Source: an uncultured Lachnospiraceae bacterium
GTDB taxonomy: Bacteria; Bacillota; Clostridia; Lachnospirales; Lachnospiraceae
Direction of reading: 5' to 3'
NCBI GenBank assembly: GCA_946491665.1
Contig: CAMLYL010000004.1
Coordinates: 21,429-85,428 of the forward strand
DNA: 64,000 bases
Below, piece by piece: positions 1 to 7,228 of the stretch; position 1 is the stretch's first letter, and each line of letters begins with the position of its first letter. The position numbers and the translations under genes were made by a program. The notes below the pieces were generated by a model. That model did not search any database and was not told the origin of the DNA. It saw nothing but the letters and a program-made list of their open reading frames with translations.

Positions 1-405
1 ATCGAAGAAATTCCCGGTCTGATCGTTCTGAGAGAAACAGATATGCCCGCAGTTCTTTTGGAAGTCGGATTTCTGAATAATGACATAGATAATCAGATCT
101 TTGATGAAAAATTTGACCAGATCGTTCAGGCCATTGTAACGGGAATTGAAGAGAGTATTCCTGTCACGGCACAGGCAGTCCCGGACCGGTATTTCGTCCA
201 GACCGGACTGTTTAAGTACGATGTTAATGCTGCTTATCAGCTGGAACGGCTGAAAATGCAGGGATTTTCCGGACAGATTCATTATGAAAAACCTTATTAT
301 GGCGTGTGGGTGGGCCATTCCAGAACACTGGATGAGGCGGTGCAGCTTCAGAATGATCTGAAAAAGAACGGATACACCACACTGATTGTATCCTCCAGAG
401 AATAA
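1..405 (+). CDS. N-acetylmuramoyl-L-alanine amidase with SPOR-like domain, 3' part
   Basis: The reading frame is open from the first base, so the 5' end lies outside the window; 134 residues are visible. The start shows the end of an Amidase_3 domain: VLRETDMPAVLLEVGFLNN contains the conserved Glu (visible residue 21) that completes the zinc amidase active site in this family. From about visible residue 62 a SPOR-like repeat follows (YFVQTGLFKYDVNAA, then YYGVWVGHSRTLDEA), which in this family binds septal or denuded glycan. The combination is that of a secreted peptidoglycan amidase acting in cell separation or sporulation (CwlD/CwlC-like). The exact paralogue cannot be decided without the N-terminus. 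Confidence 0.85.
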   Translation: MEEIPGLIVLRETDMPAVLLEVGFLNNDIDNQIFDEKFDQIVQAIVTGIEESIPVTAQAVPDRYFVQTGLFKYDVNAAYQLERLKMQGFSGQIHYEKPYYGVWVGHSRTLDEAVQLQNDLKKNGYTTLIVSSRE

Positions 406-543
406 CTCTTATACTGCCGCGCAGACACACCTGCAACAGAACAATAATTCCGGACAAAGATTTTTTTCGGGACTTTACAGGCAAATCCGGGAAGATTACA
501 ATAATAACATCTTTTTATCCGCTTTTTGCGACAGGGAACGACG

Positions 544-1044
544 ATGAAACATTCTTATATTATTGCTTTCTGGAGCCCTTTTCCGATCACAGCCACAGAT
601 TTCTGCATGGACTTTTTTTCATCCTTTTTTCATCGGCACGGTGATATCCAATGTGTGCTCTGCAACAGCGATCAGAAAGAACGGACGATCAGAATTCTTC
701 TCCATGCAGATCTGATGGTGGTGGTCTTTCATCAGAGCTACCGCGAACTGTGCCGGTGGATCACCGATGATATCTACCGCTTCGCCAACTGTCTGTATAT
801 GATTATCGATTATTTTCCCGAAAAGGACTACAGTCTTATCCGAATCTCCCAGGATTTCCGGATTCCGCTTTCCCGTCTGACATGCATCCCCTACAACCTG
901 AAATACCGGGAGGCCAGCCGCAGAGGAGCCGTACGCAGTTACTGGCGTTCCTGCACGCGCCATGGCATCTGCCAGGCCGGAATGGACTTTTACGGAGAAC
1001 TCCTCCGCTCGGCCCGGATGATGCTGAAAGCTCTGGGGGAATAG
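544..1044 (+). CDS. Uncharacterised protein, possibly a MinD/CpaE-like fold remnant
   Basis: 166 residues. I chose the ATG at 544 because AGGGA lies 6-7 bases upstream; a TTG at 526 in the same frame has no ribosome site. No signal peptide or membrane segment is evident. The middle part (LLHADLMVVVFHQSYRELC) and the later IPYNLKYREASRRGAV resemble the C-terminal half of MinD/CpaE-type P-loop ATPases, in which a strand with a hydrophobic run is followed by a proline-asparagine turn. No Walker A motif is present, so ATPase activity is not expected. It may belong to a septum or pilus-type regulatory family, but I do not recognise it. About 140 bases without a gene separate it from the amidase gene. 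Confidence 0.55.
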   Translation: MKHSYIIAFWSPFPITATDFCMDFFSSFFHRHGDIQCVLCNSDQKERTIRILLHADLMVVVFHQSYRELCRWITDDIYRFANCLYMIIDYFPEKDYSLIRISQDFRIPLSRLTCIPYNLKYREASRRGAVRSYWRSCTRHGICQAGMDFYGELLRSARMMLKALGE

Positions 1045-1194
1045 TTTCTTCCATCTCTCCGGTCATATTTCTGCAGGTATGGCATATATTTTACCGTAAC
1101 AGATCCCGCTGCAGGCGCAGAAAACAGCCCCGCCGTTCCTTCTGCCCTTCCGGAATTGTTACATTCTATCTATACTGAAAAGCGGAGGAAAATC

Positions 1195-1569
1195 ATGGAC
1201 AGAGCAAATAACAGAAAAAACAAACTACTGGTTATCATCAGCACTCTCCTGATCATGTATGTCATTACAGGACTTGCCCTGCTGGCGCTGGCGCTGCTTT
1301 TGTTCAAGATGCAGCTCAGTGAAAATGTCGTTACCGTCGGAATCATGGTAATCTATATTGTCTCCTGCCTGATCGGCGGCCTGATTGCAGGAAAACGTAT
1401 CCAGGTGCGAAAGTTCCTTTGGGGCGTAGTGGTAGGCGCCGTCTATTTTGTTATCCTGCTGATCGGTTCACTTCTCATGAACCGCGGAATCAGCTCGGAT
1501 ACCGTACATGTAGCCACTACGCTCGTCATGTGCATGGCGGCAGGCATGATCGGAGGCATGATCAGTTAA
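1195..1569 (+). CDS. Small four-helix membrane protein, TIGR04086-like
   Basis: 124 residues starting at the ATG behind GCGGAGGAAAATC; in-frame codons upstream lack a ribosome site. After a basic N-terminus (MDRANNRKNK) there are four hydrophobic segments, at about residues 10-35, 43-63, 71-90 and 100-122, with glycine-rich turns (CLIGGLIAGKR, GMIGGMIS). Size, topology and the GKR motif between helices 2 and 3 match the TIGR04086 membrane protein family of Clostridia, whose function is unknown. In several genomes that family is encoded near yajC/secretion genes; here it stands alone on the plus strand. The call rests on topology and overall resemblance only. Confidence 0.65.
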   Translation: MDRANNRKNKLLVIISTLLIMYVITGLALLALALLLFKMQLSENVVTVGIMVIYIVSCLIGGLIAGKRIQVRKFLWGVVVGAVYFVILLIGSLLMNRGISSDTVHVATTLVMCMAAGMIGGMIS

Positions 1570-1635
1570 AAAAACGAAGGGACAGAATATAAAATCATTT
1601 TCCCCTCGTCATTTTCCTGTGTGCCCCGGGGGCGG

Positions 1636-1989
1636 TCAGGAATCCTGTTCTCTTTTATCAGTCAGCGCCTGAGCATACCCCAGAAGCCGCCCCCGATCCA
1701 TTGTGTCCAGACAGCGGAACTGCTGCATCAGGTCAAAAGAGTCAGATCCCCCGTCAATCATAATATAATCTGCCTTAACTTTTTTCCGGCTCTCTGTCCC
1801 TTCCAGGAGCTCATAGGGAGTCAGCTCCAGAACATTACAGATCGCCATAATCTTATCCGAGGCAGGATTCGTTTTTTTGCGCTTCCAGTCACTGATTGTA
1901 CTCTGGGCGATCCCTGTCTGTTCGGAAAAATATTTCTGAGAAATTCGCTTTTCTTTCAAAACCTGAAAGATACGTTCACTTATAATCAT
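1636..1989 (-). CDS. XRE-family helix-turn-helix regulator
   Basis: 117 residues. The N-terminal 60 residues form a Cro/C1-type HTH: ISQKYFSEQTGIAQSTISDW is the DNA-reading helix pair, followed by KRKKTNPASDKIMAICNVLE. The C-terminal half (DLMQQFRCLDTMDRGRLLGYAQALTDK) is a short helical tail common in Clostridia XRE proteins that links to a small partner. The start ATG has a good ribosome site (GGAGTTAAC) and overlaps the stop of the upstream 75-residue gene by four bases (ATGA), so the two are translationally coupled. It presumably regulates its own two-gene operon or something elsewhere; no target is visible. Confidence 0.85.
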   Translation of the reverse strand: MIISERIFQVLKEKRISQKYFSEQTGIAQSTISDWKRKKTNPASDKIMAICNVLELTPYELLEGTESRKKVKADYIMIDGGSDSFDLMQQFRCLDTMDRGRLLGYAQALTDKREQDS

Positions 1990-2213
1990 GTTAACTCCTT
2001 CAACTCCTTAAATAATTCTATATCTGACGGCTGAACTTTCATATTCGTAGTAACAGGCTCTTCGCCAGGCTTTGTCACAGTAATCTCTATTACGGACCCT
2101 TCCGGGATCCCTCCCTGCAAAGTCGCCTGGAAAAAAGCAACAAACTTCGGATGATTAGCGGTAAAACGGCTGAGCGCCTGCTTCGCTTTAAAAAGCGATG
2201 CCGGATTAATCAT
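1986..2213 (-). CDS. Conserved small protein, 75 residues, function unknown
   Basis: I start it at the ATG giving MINPASLFKAKQAL because AGAAAGGAGAAAAAGT precedes it; longer in-frame starts lack a ribosome site. The protein has a helical N-terminus (SLFKAKQALSRFTANHPKF) and a beta-rich middle (EGSVIEITVTKPGEEPVT), ending in a charged helix (DIELFKELKEL). Small Lachnospiraceae proteins with this layout are common and unnamed. It is the first gene of a two-gene operon with the XRE regulator, which it overlaps by four bases. A role as partner of the regulator is an inference from this coupling. Confidence 0.7.
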   Translation of the reverse strand: MINPASLFKAKQALSRFTANHPKFVAFFQATLQGGIPEGSVIEITVTKPGEEPVTTNMKVQPSDIELFKELKELT

Positions 2214-2282
2214 ACTTTTTCTCCTTTCTCTGCTGATTTCTGTGATCACAATAGCACAGGCCAGACAGTTTTTCAAGAATTT

Positions 2283-2732
2283 TCAGAACATAATTCTCGT
2301 TATCCGATACTTCTGTCCGGTTATCTCCATCACGGCCATGGACACCTCTCCCGGAAAGCGGGGCCATCCGCAGCTCCCCGGATTCAGCCAGAGCCTTCCG
2401 TCAATCATCTCCTCTGAATATCTGTGGGTGTGCCCCGACACAATAACATCCGCCTCTCCCGCGGCAGATCCTGCATGGTTTCGGTTATGTACCATCAAAA
2501 ACTCCAGATCCTCAATACGGAAACGCAGCTTTTCCGCCAGACCGCGGGCCCAGTATCCGTCACAGTTTCCCCGCACCGCATACAGTCTTCCCATAAAGCG
2601 GATCTGATCCAGAATCTTCTCCTCTGTAAAATCCCCGGCATGAAGAACATAATCACATGTCTTCAGAATCTCCAGCGCCTCCGGCCGCATCAGGCCGTGA
2701 GTATCTGATATAATTCCCACTTTTGTCGACAA
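2283..2732 (-). CDS. YfcE/MJ0936-type metallophosphoesterase
   Basis: 149 residues, the normal size for this small phosphodiesterase family. Metal ligands of the calcineurin-like fold are all present: D10 and H12 in ISDTHG, D34 in HAGD, N56 in GNCD, and the C-terminal GHTH (residues 100-103) with NPGS after it. The family hydrolyses phosphodiesters with two metal ions; the natural substrate is generally unknown. The start is a TTG behind GGGAGGAGAAT. It has its own promoter (2777-2806). Another protein lies downstream in the same direction after about 70 bases, but that gene has a separate ribosome site. Confidence 0.9.
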   Translation of the reverse strand: MSTKVGIISDTHGLMRPEALEILKTCDYVLHAGDFTEEKILDQIRFMGRLYAVRGNCDGYWARGLAEKLRFRIEDLEFLMVHNRNHAGSAAGEADVIVSGHTHRYSEEMIDGRLWLNPGSCGWPRFPGEVSMAVMEITGQKYRITRIMF

Positions 2733-2776
2733 ATTCTCCTCCCCCTTCTTCAGTCATTCGTTTGCTTATCAGTACT

Positions 2777-2806
2777 ATCATATTTCCTGCAATCCCCAAA
2801 AGTCAA
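2777..2806 (-). promoter_or_regulatory. Sigma-A promoter of the phosphodiesterase gene
   Basis: On the minus strand TTGACT (-35) and TATGAT (-10) are separated by 18 bases, about 45 bases upstream of the TTG start at 2732. The upstream flank is rich in A and T. Confidence 0.65.
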
Positions 2807-2915
2807 CTTTATTTTTTCTGTTTTGTCTGTTTTTGCATTTTTTTGTTACAGGCTGTTTTATTATTTTGAGACGTCACCGGAAGACAGCCAGGTTTCTGCA
2901 GGCAAGATGCCTGCG

Positions 2916-3488
2916 TCAGACCATCCCCAGAGTTTTCAGAATCAGATAAATGACTCCCAGTACCCAGCTTGTAAAAATTCCATAAAGAATTACCGGTCCG
3001 CCGATTGAAAAAATCTGCGCTCCCAGACCAAACACCTGTCCTTCCTTTTTATATTCCAGGGCAGATGAGGCGATTCCGTTGGCAAATCCGGTAATCGGAA
3101 CCAGAACCCCGGCTCCCGCAAACTGAGCCAGACTGGGATATATATTCAGCCCGGTCAGAATGGCGCTGGCCAGCACCAGGATCAGACTGGTCCATTTCCC
3201 TGCCGTCAGCTGATCCATCCCCCGCGCATTCATACAGTAAGAAGTAATCAGCTGACCAGCGAGACAGATTGCTCCGCCCACCAGAAAAGCTTTCACCATA
3301 TGAAGGGGAAGGCTGTATGTGGGAGTTACCTGCTTCACATAAGCATTATAAGCCTCTTCCCGCTCTTTTTTCGCGGCAGGGTCATCTGCATTTTCCTGCT
3401 CAATCACTCTGGAAACCAGCTCTTCACCTGACGCATTCTTATTAATTTTTTCCGATTCCTGTTGTGTTTTCCTTGAATTCTCACTCAT
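2916..3488 (-). CDS. spoVAC: Stage V sporulation protein AC
   Basis: 190 residues. The C-terminal 140 residues match SpoVAC: the conserved KAFLVGGAICLAGQ at about 66-79, then AGAGVLVPITGFANGIASSA at about 124-143, and four or five membrane helices. SpoVAC is part of the inner-forespore-membrane channel that imports dipicolinic acid and releases it at germination. The charged N-terminal 50 residues are an extension relative to the Bacillus protein. It is the last gene of the operon behind the sigma-G-type promoter at 4975-5004, 50 bases after spoVAB. A small GC-rich hairpin (GCAGGC/GCCTGC) lies just downstream but lacks a T run. No spoVAD or spoVAE gene follows in the window, so the locus is split or shortened. 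Confidence 0.93.
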   Translation of the reverse strand: MSENSRKTQQESEKINKNASGEELVSRVIEQENADDPAAKKEREEAYNAYVKQVTPTYSLPLHMVKAFLVGGAICLAGQLITSYCMNARGMDQLTAGKWTSLILVLASAILTGLNIYPSLAQFAGAGVLVPITGFANGIASSALEYKKEGQVFGLGAQIFSIGGPVILYGIFTSWVLGVIYLILKTLGMV

Positions 3489-3538
3489 TTCTTTCCAATC
3501 CTGTCTTTTTTATTCATTCCCTTTTCCTCGGTCATACA

Positions 3539-3961
3539 TCAGAATAATACCGCGAAATAATAAAAACATCCCGTCGCCTTTCCCAGCGCAAATGCAAATA
3601 TCAGTATATATAACCCTGTTTTCAGCTTTATTCTGCGAAAAAGAATGGGAAATACATTCAGCACTTCCGCCAGAGCAACCGACAGACAGCCGATAAACAT
3701 TCCCGCAGCGCCCCCGTAAAGTACTGCAAACCAGTTCCCCAGCGGGAGAGGGATTTCCTCAAACAGCGCAATCACTGTTCCAAAAATACCTCCCAGCATT
3801 ATCGCATTTTCAAGTGCAATGCAAAAAGATGCCACACTTGTTTTGCCCGCCAGTCTCGGCACCAGCCCCAGCCCTGTAATCAGAGCAAACACACCGGCCG
3901 CCACAGCGATTCCGGCCAGCAGTCCCATCAGCGCCAAAATGATATCAGTTATCCACGTCAT
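3539..3961 (-). CDS. spoVAB: Stage V sporulation protein AB
   Basis: 140 residues from the ATG at 3961, which has AAAGGGAAGAGCC upstream and gives the usual SpoVAB length; an in-frame ATG 30 bases earlier has no better site. It is an integral membrane protein with about four helices. LVPRLAGKTSVASFCIALEN, GGIFGTVIALF and YGGAAGMFIGCLSVALAEVLN are the recognisable stretches; the last is strongly conserved in SpoVAB. It acts with SpoVAA and SpoVAC in dipicolinate movement across the forespore membrane. It overlaps the end of spoVAA by 17 bases, which points to translational coupling. Confidence 0.93.
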   Translation of the reverse strand: MTWITDIILALMGLLAGIAVAAGVFALITGLGLVPRLAGKTSVASFCIALENAIMLGGIFGTVIALFEEIPLPLGNWFAVLYGGAAGMFIGCLSVALAEVLNVFPILFRRIKLKTGLYILIFAFALGKATGCFYYFAVLF

Positions 3962-4586
3962 GGCTCTTCCCTTTCCGGCTGCTGTTTTCAATGAAAGCCG
4001 TATCTACATCCTCTTCATAAGTCCGCATTGCAACCTGAATCGGCGTGGGATCATCCGTAATTTTTTTACGTCCCACATGATTATAAAAAACCATAATTCC
4101 CACTGCCAGGCCAATACAAAAGCTGACCTCCAGCGGCGTGATCCCCGTGGAGGCCGTGCCGGTCAGACGCATATAGAACTGTTCGAAAACTTCATCCGCC
4201 GAAACATCCTTAATAAAAGTCATAATCGTAAATGCGGCTCCGAAAAACAAAATAACGCACAAAACAGCCACCTTCAGATACTGAACGCCCTTTTTTTCCG
4301 GATCCGGCTCATAGCGGATCACAAAATCCGGCGCGCCGATGTTGCTGATCTCCGCCTCCGGATATTTTTCATGAATCAGCTGAATGACCCGCAGAACCGA
4401 AAAAACCTGAACAAACTCCTTTTTGTCACTGCCGGTAAACCGATACAGCTCCATTTGTTTTACCTGGCGCCGCATCCCAATATCCGTACACTCTATCTTC
4501 GCAATATCTTCCAGACGGACAGTACGTTTATATACAATACAGTTCTGTTCTATTTTCAGATACAGCGTCTGTCCGGATCCTTTCAT
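3945..4586 (-). CDS. spoVAA: Stage V sporulation protein AA
   Basis: 213 residues, close to the family's usual size. The first 100 residues are a soluble domain (LYLKIEQNCIVYKRTVRLED, with the VQVFSVLRVIQLI helix), followed by two membrane segments at about 104-125 and 150-170, joined by the loop TGITPLEVSFCIGL that is diagnostic for SpoVAA. It is a component of the SpoVA channel of the forespore inner membrane. The ATG overlaps the stop of the upstream 119-residue gene by four bases and its own 3' end overlaps spoVAB, so the four genes form one coupled operon. Confidence 0.93.
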   Translation of the reverse strand: MKGSGQTLYLKIEQNCIVYKRTVRLEDIAKIECTDIGMRRQVKQMELYRFTGSDKKEFVQVFSVLRVIQLIHEKYPEAEISNIGAPDFVIRYEPDPEKKGVQYLKVAVLCVILFFGAAFTIMTFIKDVSADEVFEQFYMRLTGTASTGITPLEVSFCIGLAVGIMVFYNHVGRKKITDDPTPIQVAMRTYEEDVDTAFIENSSRKGKSHDVDN

Positions 4587-4942
4587 GCATGCTCCCCGCT
4601 TTCAAATACAGATCCTGTAGAATCCCGGATCTCCTCCACATCTTCTTTAATATTAGCCGCCGCATTTTTTACAGCGTCCGCTGTATTTTTCCAGCTGTCC
4701 TTCATTTCATCCGCCGTATACTGTGCCGCGAATTTTACTTCAGAAGCAATATCTTTTGTCTGATCCTTCACGCAACCGCAGGCTTCCTTCAGTTTTTCTC
4801 TTTTTGCTTTTGCCTCCTCCGCAAGCAAACTGCCTTTTTCATTTCCATTGCAGTCCTTACTTTTTAAATAATAAATCACGCCGCCGACTAAAACAGCAAA
4901 AATCACCATACAACAACATTTCTTACAGAATTTCATACACAT
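4583..4942 (-). CDS. Anchored small helical protein heading the spoVA operon
   Basis: 119 residues, not recognised. It has a cysteine-rich N-terminus (MCMKFCKKCCCM), one membrane helix at about 11-25, and then a long charged amphipathic region (AKAKREKLKEACGCVKDQTK, ADAVKNAAANIKEDVEEIRD) that looks like a YtxH or late-embryogenesis-type helix. The ATG at 4942 has GGAG seven bases upstream. It overlaps spoVAA by four bases and sits directly behind a sigma-G-type promoter, so I infer that it is made in the forespore with SpoVA. A role in membrane or spore-core structure is speculation. Confidence 0.75.
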   Translation of the reverse strand: MCMKFCKKCCCMVIFAVLVGGVIYYLKSKDCNGNEKGSLLAEEAKAKREKLKEACGCVKDQTKDIASEVKFAAQYTADEMKDSWKNTADAVKNAAANIKEDVEEIRDSTGSVFESGEHA

Positions 4943-4974
4943 TGCAGTTCTCCTTCTCTTGTAATTTCTGTTGT

Positions 4975-5004
4975 TAGTATGATGATTTTTCTTCTATATT
5001 ATTC
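4975..5004 (-). promoter_or_regulatory. Sigma-G-type forespore promoter of the spoVA operon
   Basis: On the minus strand GAATA (-35) and CATACTA (-10) are separated by 18 bases. This matches the Bacillus sigma-G consensus (GMATR, 17-18 bases, CATNNTA) and lies about 33 bases before the ATG at 4942. A 9-bp inverted repeat (TTCATGAGA / TCTCATGAA, 5002-5028) overlaps its upstream edge and may end the transcript of the Fur-like gene. Confidence 0.75.
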
Positions 5005-5064
5005 ATGAGAATCCGAACCTCTCATGAAAATTTCATTTTATTAAATTTTTTCATCCGGTTCTCC

Positions 5065-5469
5065 TCATGCCTCTGCTTTTTCTTTCACAGAAACAGAAAT
5101 AGCACCTTCTGCTGCCGGATACCCGCAGACTTTCATTCCCTCCCGTATGACCGCCTTCAGATCTTTTCCCGAAAGATTCACCACAGAATTATCATCCAGC
5201 TTCACACAGACGCTTCCCTCTGTCAGTTCCGGTGAACAGGCAATCTCATATCTTTTTTGTGAATGAATGGCTCCGATCTCTTCCAGAAGATTCACCATAC
5301 GGTAGACAGTTGCGATCCCGATATTGTGATCCACCTTCAGCGCCAGGTAATAGATTTCTTTACAGCTTGTACAATTTTTCGATAAAATAATATCCAGAAT
5401 AAGTATGCGCTGCCTGGTAATCCGGCATCCTATTTCCCTCAATTTTTCCAGAATGATTTCTTTTTGCAT
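5065..5469 (-). CDS. Fur-family regulator lacking the metal-binding residues
   Basis: 134 residues from the ATG at 5469. The N-terminal winged helix is a clear Fur/PerR/Zur domain: EKLREIGCRITRQRILILDI, then CKEIYYLAL and the recognition region NIGIATVYRMVNLLEEIGAI. The C-terminal half is abnormal. The usual His-rich metal site (HHHH-type) and the CxxC structural zinc pairs are missing; in their place are YEIACSPELTEGSVCVKL and KAVIREGMKVCGY. Metal sensing of the normal kind is therefore not expected. It lies between sigF and the spoVA operon. The -10 element ends only six bases before the ATG, so the mRNA may be leaderless; an in-frame TTG at 5487 lies inside the promoter. Confidence 0.8.
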   Translation of the reverse strand: MQKEIILEKLREIGCRITRQRILILDIILSKNCTSCKEIYYLALKVDHNIGIATVYRMVNLLEEIGAIHSQKRYEIACSPELTEGSVCVKLDDNSVVNLSGKDLKAVIREGMKVCGYPAAEGAISVSVKEKAEA

Positions 5470-5475
5470 GCAGTT

Positions 5476-5504
5476 AGTATATAACAATCTATGTTAGTTG
5501 TCAA
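5476..5504 (-). promoter_or_regulatory. Consensus sigma-A promoter of the Fur-like gene, with possible operator
   Basis: TTGACA, 17 bases, TATACT on the minus strand. The predicted start of transcription falls on or next to the ATG at 5469. ACTAAC occurs twice, 21 bases apart, within the promoter, and TAGTT...AACTA forms an inverted repeat across the -35. This is a plausible self-regulatory operator. Confidence 0.75.
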
Positions 5505-5554
5505 TAACTACCGCTGTTTTTTACACTGTTCCGCCTGTATTTTCTTCAATATTT

Positions 5555-6280
5555 CTATTTTTCACTCTCTGCTGATTCCCGCATTTTTGCAAGCAGTTTT
5601 TTCTCCATGCGGGAAACCTGCACCTGTGTAACATTTAATATTCCGGCTACCTCCGACTGTGTCTTCCCCTGAAAATATCGCAAAAATATCAGCCGCCGTT
5701 CATCTTTTTCCAGAACAGACAACAGCTGTTCCAGAAACAGATGATTTATTTCATTCTCAATCTCATTTTTCTCATCCCGGATCTGTTCCTGCAGGGTAAT
5801 CTCTTTGCCGCTGCTTCCGGGGACTGTCCGGTAAAGAGAGTCCACCGGGGCATTCGCTGATACGGCCAGCAGAATATCTTCCGGAGAAATCCCCGTCTGA
5901 TCGGCCAGATCCTGCAGAGTAGGTTCACAGCTATGCATCTCCCTCCACTTCTGTGTTTCACGGCTGATCTTCGCCCCGTTCTCCTTTAAAGTCCGGCTGA
6001 CCTTCAGCATACCGTCATCCCTCAGGAAACGGCGAATTTCCCCGGTGATCAGCGGAACCGCATAAGTAGAAAACTTCACATCATAGGATAGATCAAAATT
6101 ATCTATCGCCTTCAGCAGACCTATACTTCCCACCTGAAACAGATCATCCGGCTCATATCCCCTGCCTGCAAAACGCCGGACAATACTCCAGACCAGCCCG
6201 ATATTACTATGTACCAAAGCGTCCCTCGCCTCTTTATCCCCCTGGTGCGCCCGTCTGATATATTCCGTCAGCTGCTCCAT
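5555..6280 (-). CDS. sigF: RNA polymerase sporulation sigma factor F
   Basis: 241 residues, the size of SigF. Region 2 is visible as YEPDDLFQVGSIGLLKAIDN followed by KFSTYAVPLITGEIRRFLRD, region 3 around EPTLQDLADQTGISPEDILL, and the region 4 helix-turn-helix near the end (GKTQSEVAGILNVTQVQVSR). SigF is the first forespore-specific sigma factor; it is held by SpoIIAB and released when SpoIIAA is dephosphorylated. Its start lies four bases after the spoIIAB stop, in the standard order spoIIAA-spoIIAB-sigF. SigG can also be similar, but the operon context settles the call. Confidence 0.96.
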   Translation of the reverse strand: MEQLTEYIRRAHQGDKEARDALVHSNIGLVWSIVRRFAGRGYEPDDLFQVGSIGLLKAIDNFDLSYDVKFSTYAVPLITGEIRRFLRDDGMLKVSRTLKENGAKISRETQKWREMHSCEPTLQDLADQTGISPEDILLAVSANAPVDSLYRTVPGSSGKEITLQEQIRDEKNEIENEINHLFLEQLLSVLEKDERRLIFLRYFQGKTQSEVAGILNVTQVQVSRMEKKLLAKMRESAESEK

Positions 6281-6284
6281 GGAA

Positions 6285-6761
6285 CTATCTGATCTCCTTC
6301 TGCATCACCACTCTTGTTCCCCGGCCCGGAGAGGACTCCACTTCCACCTCATCCATAAATGCTTCCATAAAAGAAAAGCCCATACCGGACCGTTCCAGCT
6401 CCGGTTTTGTAGTAAACATCGGCTCCATGGCCTTTTCAATATCAGCAATCCCTTTCCCTTCATCCGTCACCGCCACCACCAGAATCCGATCCCAGATTGC
6501 CGCGTCCAGAAAGATTTTTCCCGGCCCCATCTCATACCCGTGAATCACGCAGTTGGTCACCGCTTCAGACACTGCCGTCTTTACATCCGCCAGTTCATCC
6601 ATCGTTGGATTCAGAGGCGCGATAAAGGCCGCCACCGCTGTCCGGGCAAAACCTTCATTTTCCGATTTTGCTTCAAATACAATCTGCATTTCATTGACCA
6701 GCACAGGCTTTTTATTCTCCGCCGACTCCGGTCTTCTGTCAAAACTCATATCCATTTCCAT
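6285..6761 (-). CDS. spoIIAB: Anti-sigma F factor / serine kinase
   Basis: 158 residues from the ATG at 6761; a TTG 33 bases upstream would add a tail without a better ribosome site. It is a GHKL ATPase: the N box is EAVTNCVIHGY, the G1 box TDEGKGI, and the G2 box RSGMGFSFME. It binds SigF and phosphorylates SpoIIAA on serine. The first 22 residues, rich in charged amino acids, extend beyond the Bacillus protein. Gene order and spacing of four bases to sigF support the function. Confidence 0.95.
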   Translation of the reverse strand: MEMDMSFDRRPESAENKKPVLVNEMQIVFEAKSENEGFARTAVAAFIAPLNPTMDELADVKTAVSEAVTNCVIHGYEMGPGKIFLDAAIWDRILVVAVTDEGKGIADIEKAMEPMFTTKPELERSGMGFSFMEAFMDEVEVESSPGRGTRVVMQKEIR

Positions 6762-6806
6762 TGAATCTTTCCATCCTTGCCTTTCTGTTTTCAAAACCGT
6801 TTTTTA

Positions 6807-7118
6807 TCAATCCGGCTCCCCGGCCATAATACACGTCAGCCCCGACATCACCAGCAGCTTTTTCACCCTCGGATTCATATTTTCCGCCAGAATTGTCCCG
6901 CCGGAGAATCTGGCATTCCGAAAACGCCCCAGAATTACACCGATCCCGGAACTGTCCATAAAATCCGTTCCCCGAAAATCAAAAATAATTCTGCGGATAT
7001 GGTAAGTATCTACCAGCAAATCTGTTTCCTGCTGAATCTGGGTGGCCACATGATGATCCAGTTCCCGCGGCAGAACAATTCTGAGTTCTGTGCCGCTGAC
7101 TTTATATTCACACTCCAT
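6807..7118 (-). CDS. spoIIAA: Anti-anti-sigma factor SpoIIAA
   Basis: 103 residues from the ATG at 7118; an ATG at 7127 sits only one base behind AGGAG and is less likely, though possible. It has a STAS domain: LPRELDHHVATQIQ at the start, then FDFRGTDFMDSSGIGVILGR, where the serine pair in MDSSG includes the residue phosphorylated by SpoIIAB. It frees SigF in the forespore when unphosphorylated. It is the first gene of the sigF operon, about 35 bases downstream of the terminator of the preceding TPR gene, so its promoter must lie in that short interval. I could not identify a convincing sigma-H-type promoter there. Confidence 0.95.
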   Translation of the reverse strand: MECEYKVSGTELRIVLPRELDHHVATQIQQETDLLVDTYHIRRIIFDFRGTDFMDSSGIGVILGRFRNARFSGGTILAENMNPRVKKLLVMSGLTCIMAGEPD

Positions 7119-7162
7119 CTCCCGCATACTCCTTTCCTGAAAAAAAGTTTTCTGTAAGATAA

Positions 7163-7198
7163 AAAAGACATCTCATCCTGAAGGAATCGATGTCTTTT
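7163..7198 (-). terminator. Terminator of the TPR-protein operon
   Basis: A 10-bp stem (AAAAGACATC / GATGTCTTTT) with a 16-base loop is followed on the minus strand by a T run. It separates the TPR gene (stop at 7229) from spoIIAA. Confidence 0.8.
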
Positions 7199-7228
7199 GT
7201 CGCTGTTTTTCTTTTTTCTGTTTTTATA

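Noticed and set aside
3819..4763. Long plus-strand open frame of 314 codons across the spoVA genes
   Set aside because: It is antisense to spoVAA, spoVAB and the small gene, whose protein families are clear; codon use is that of a shadow frame.
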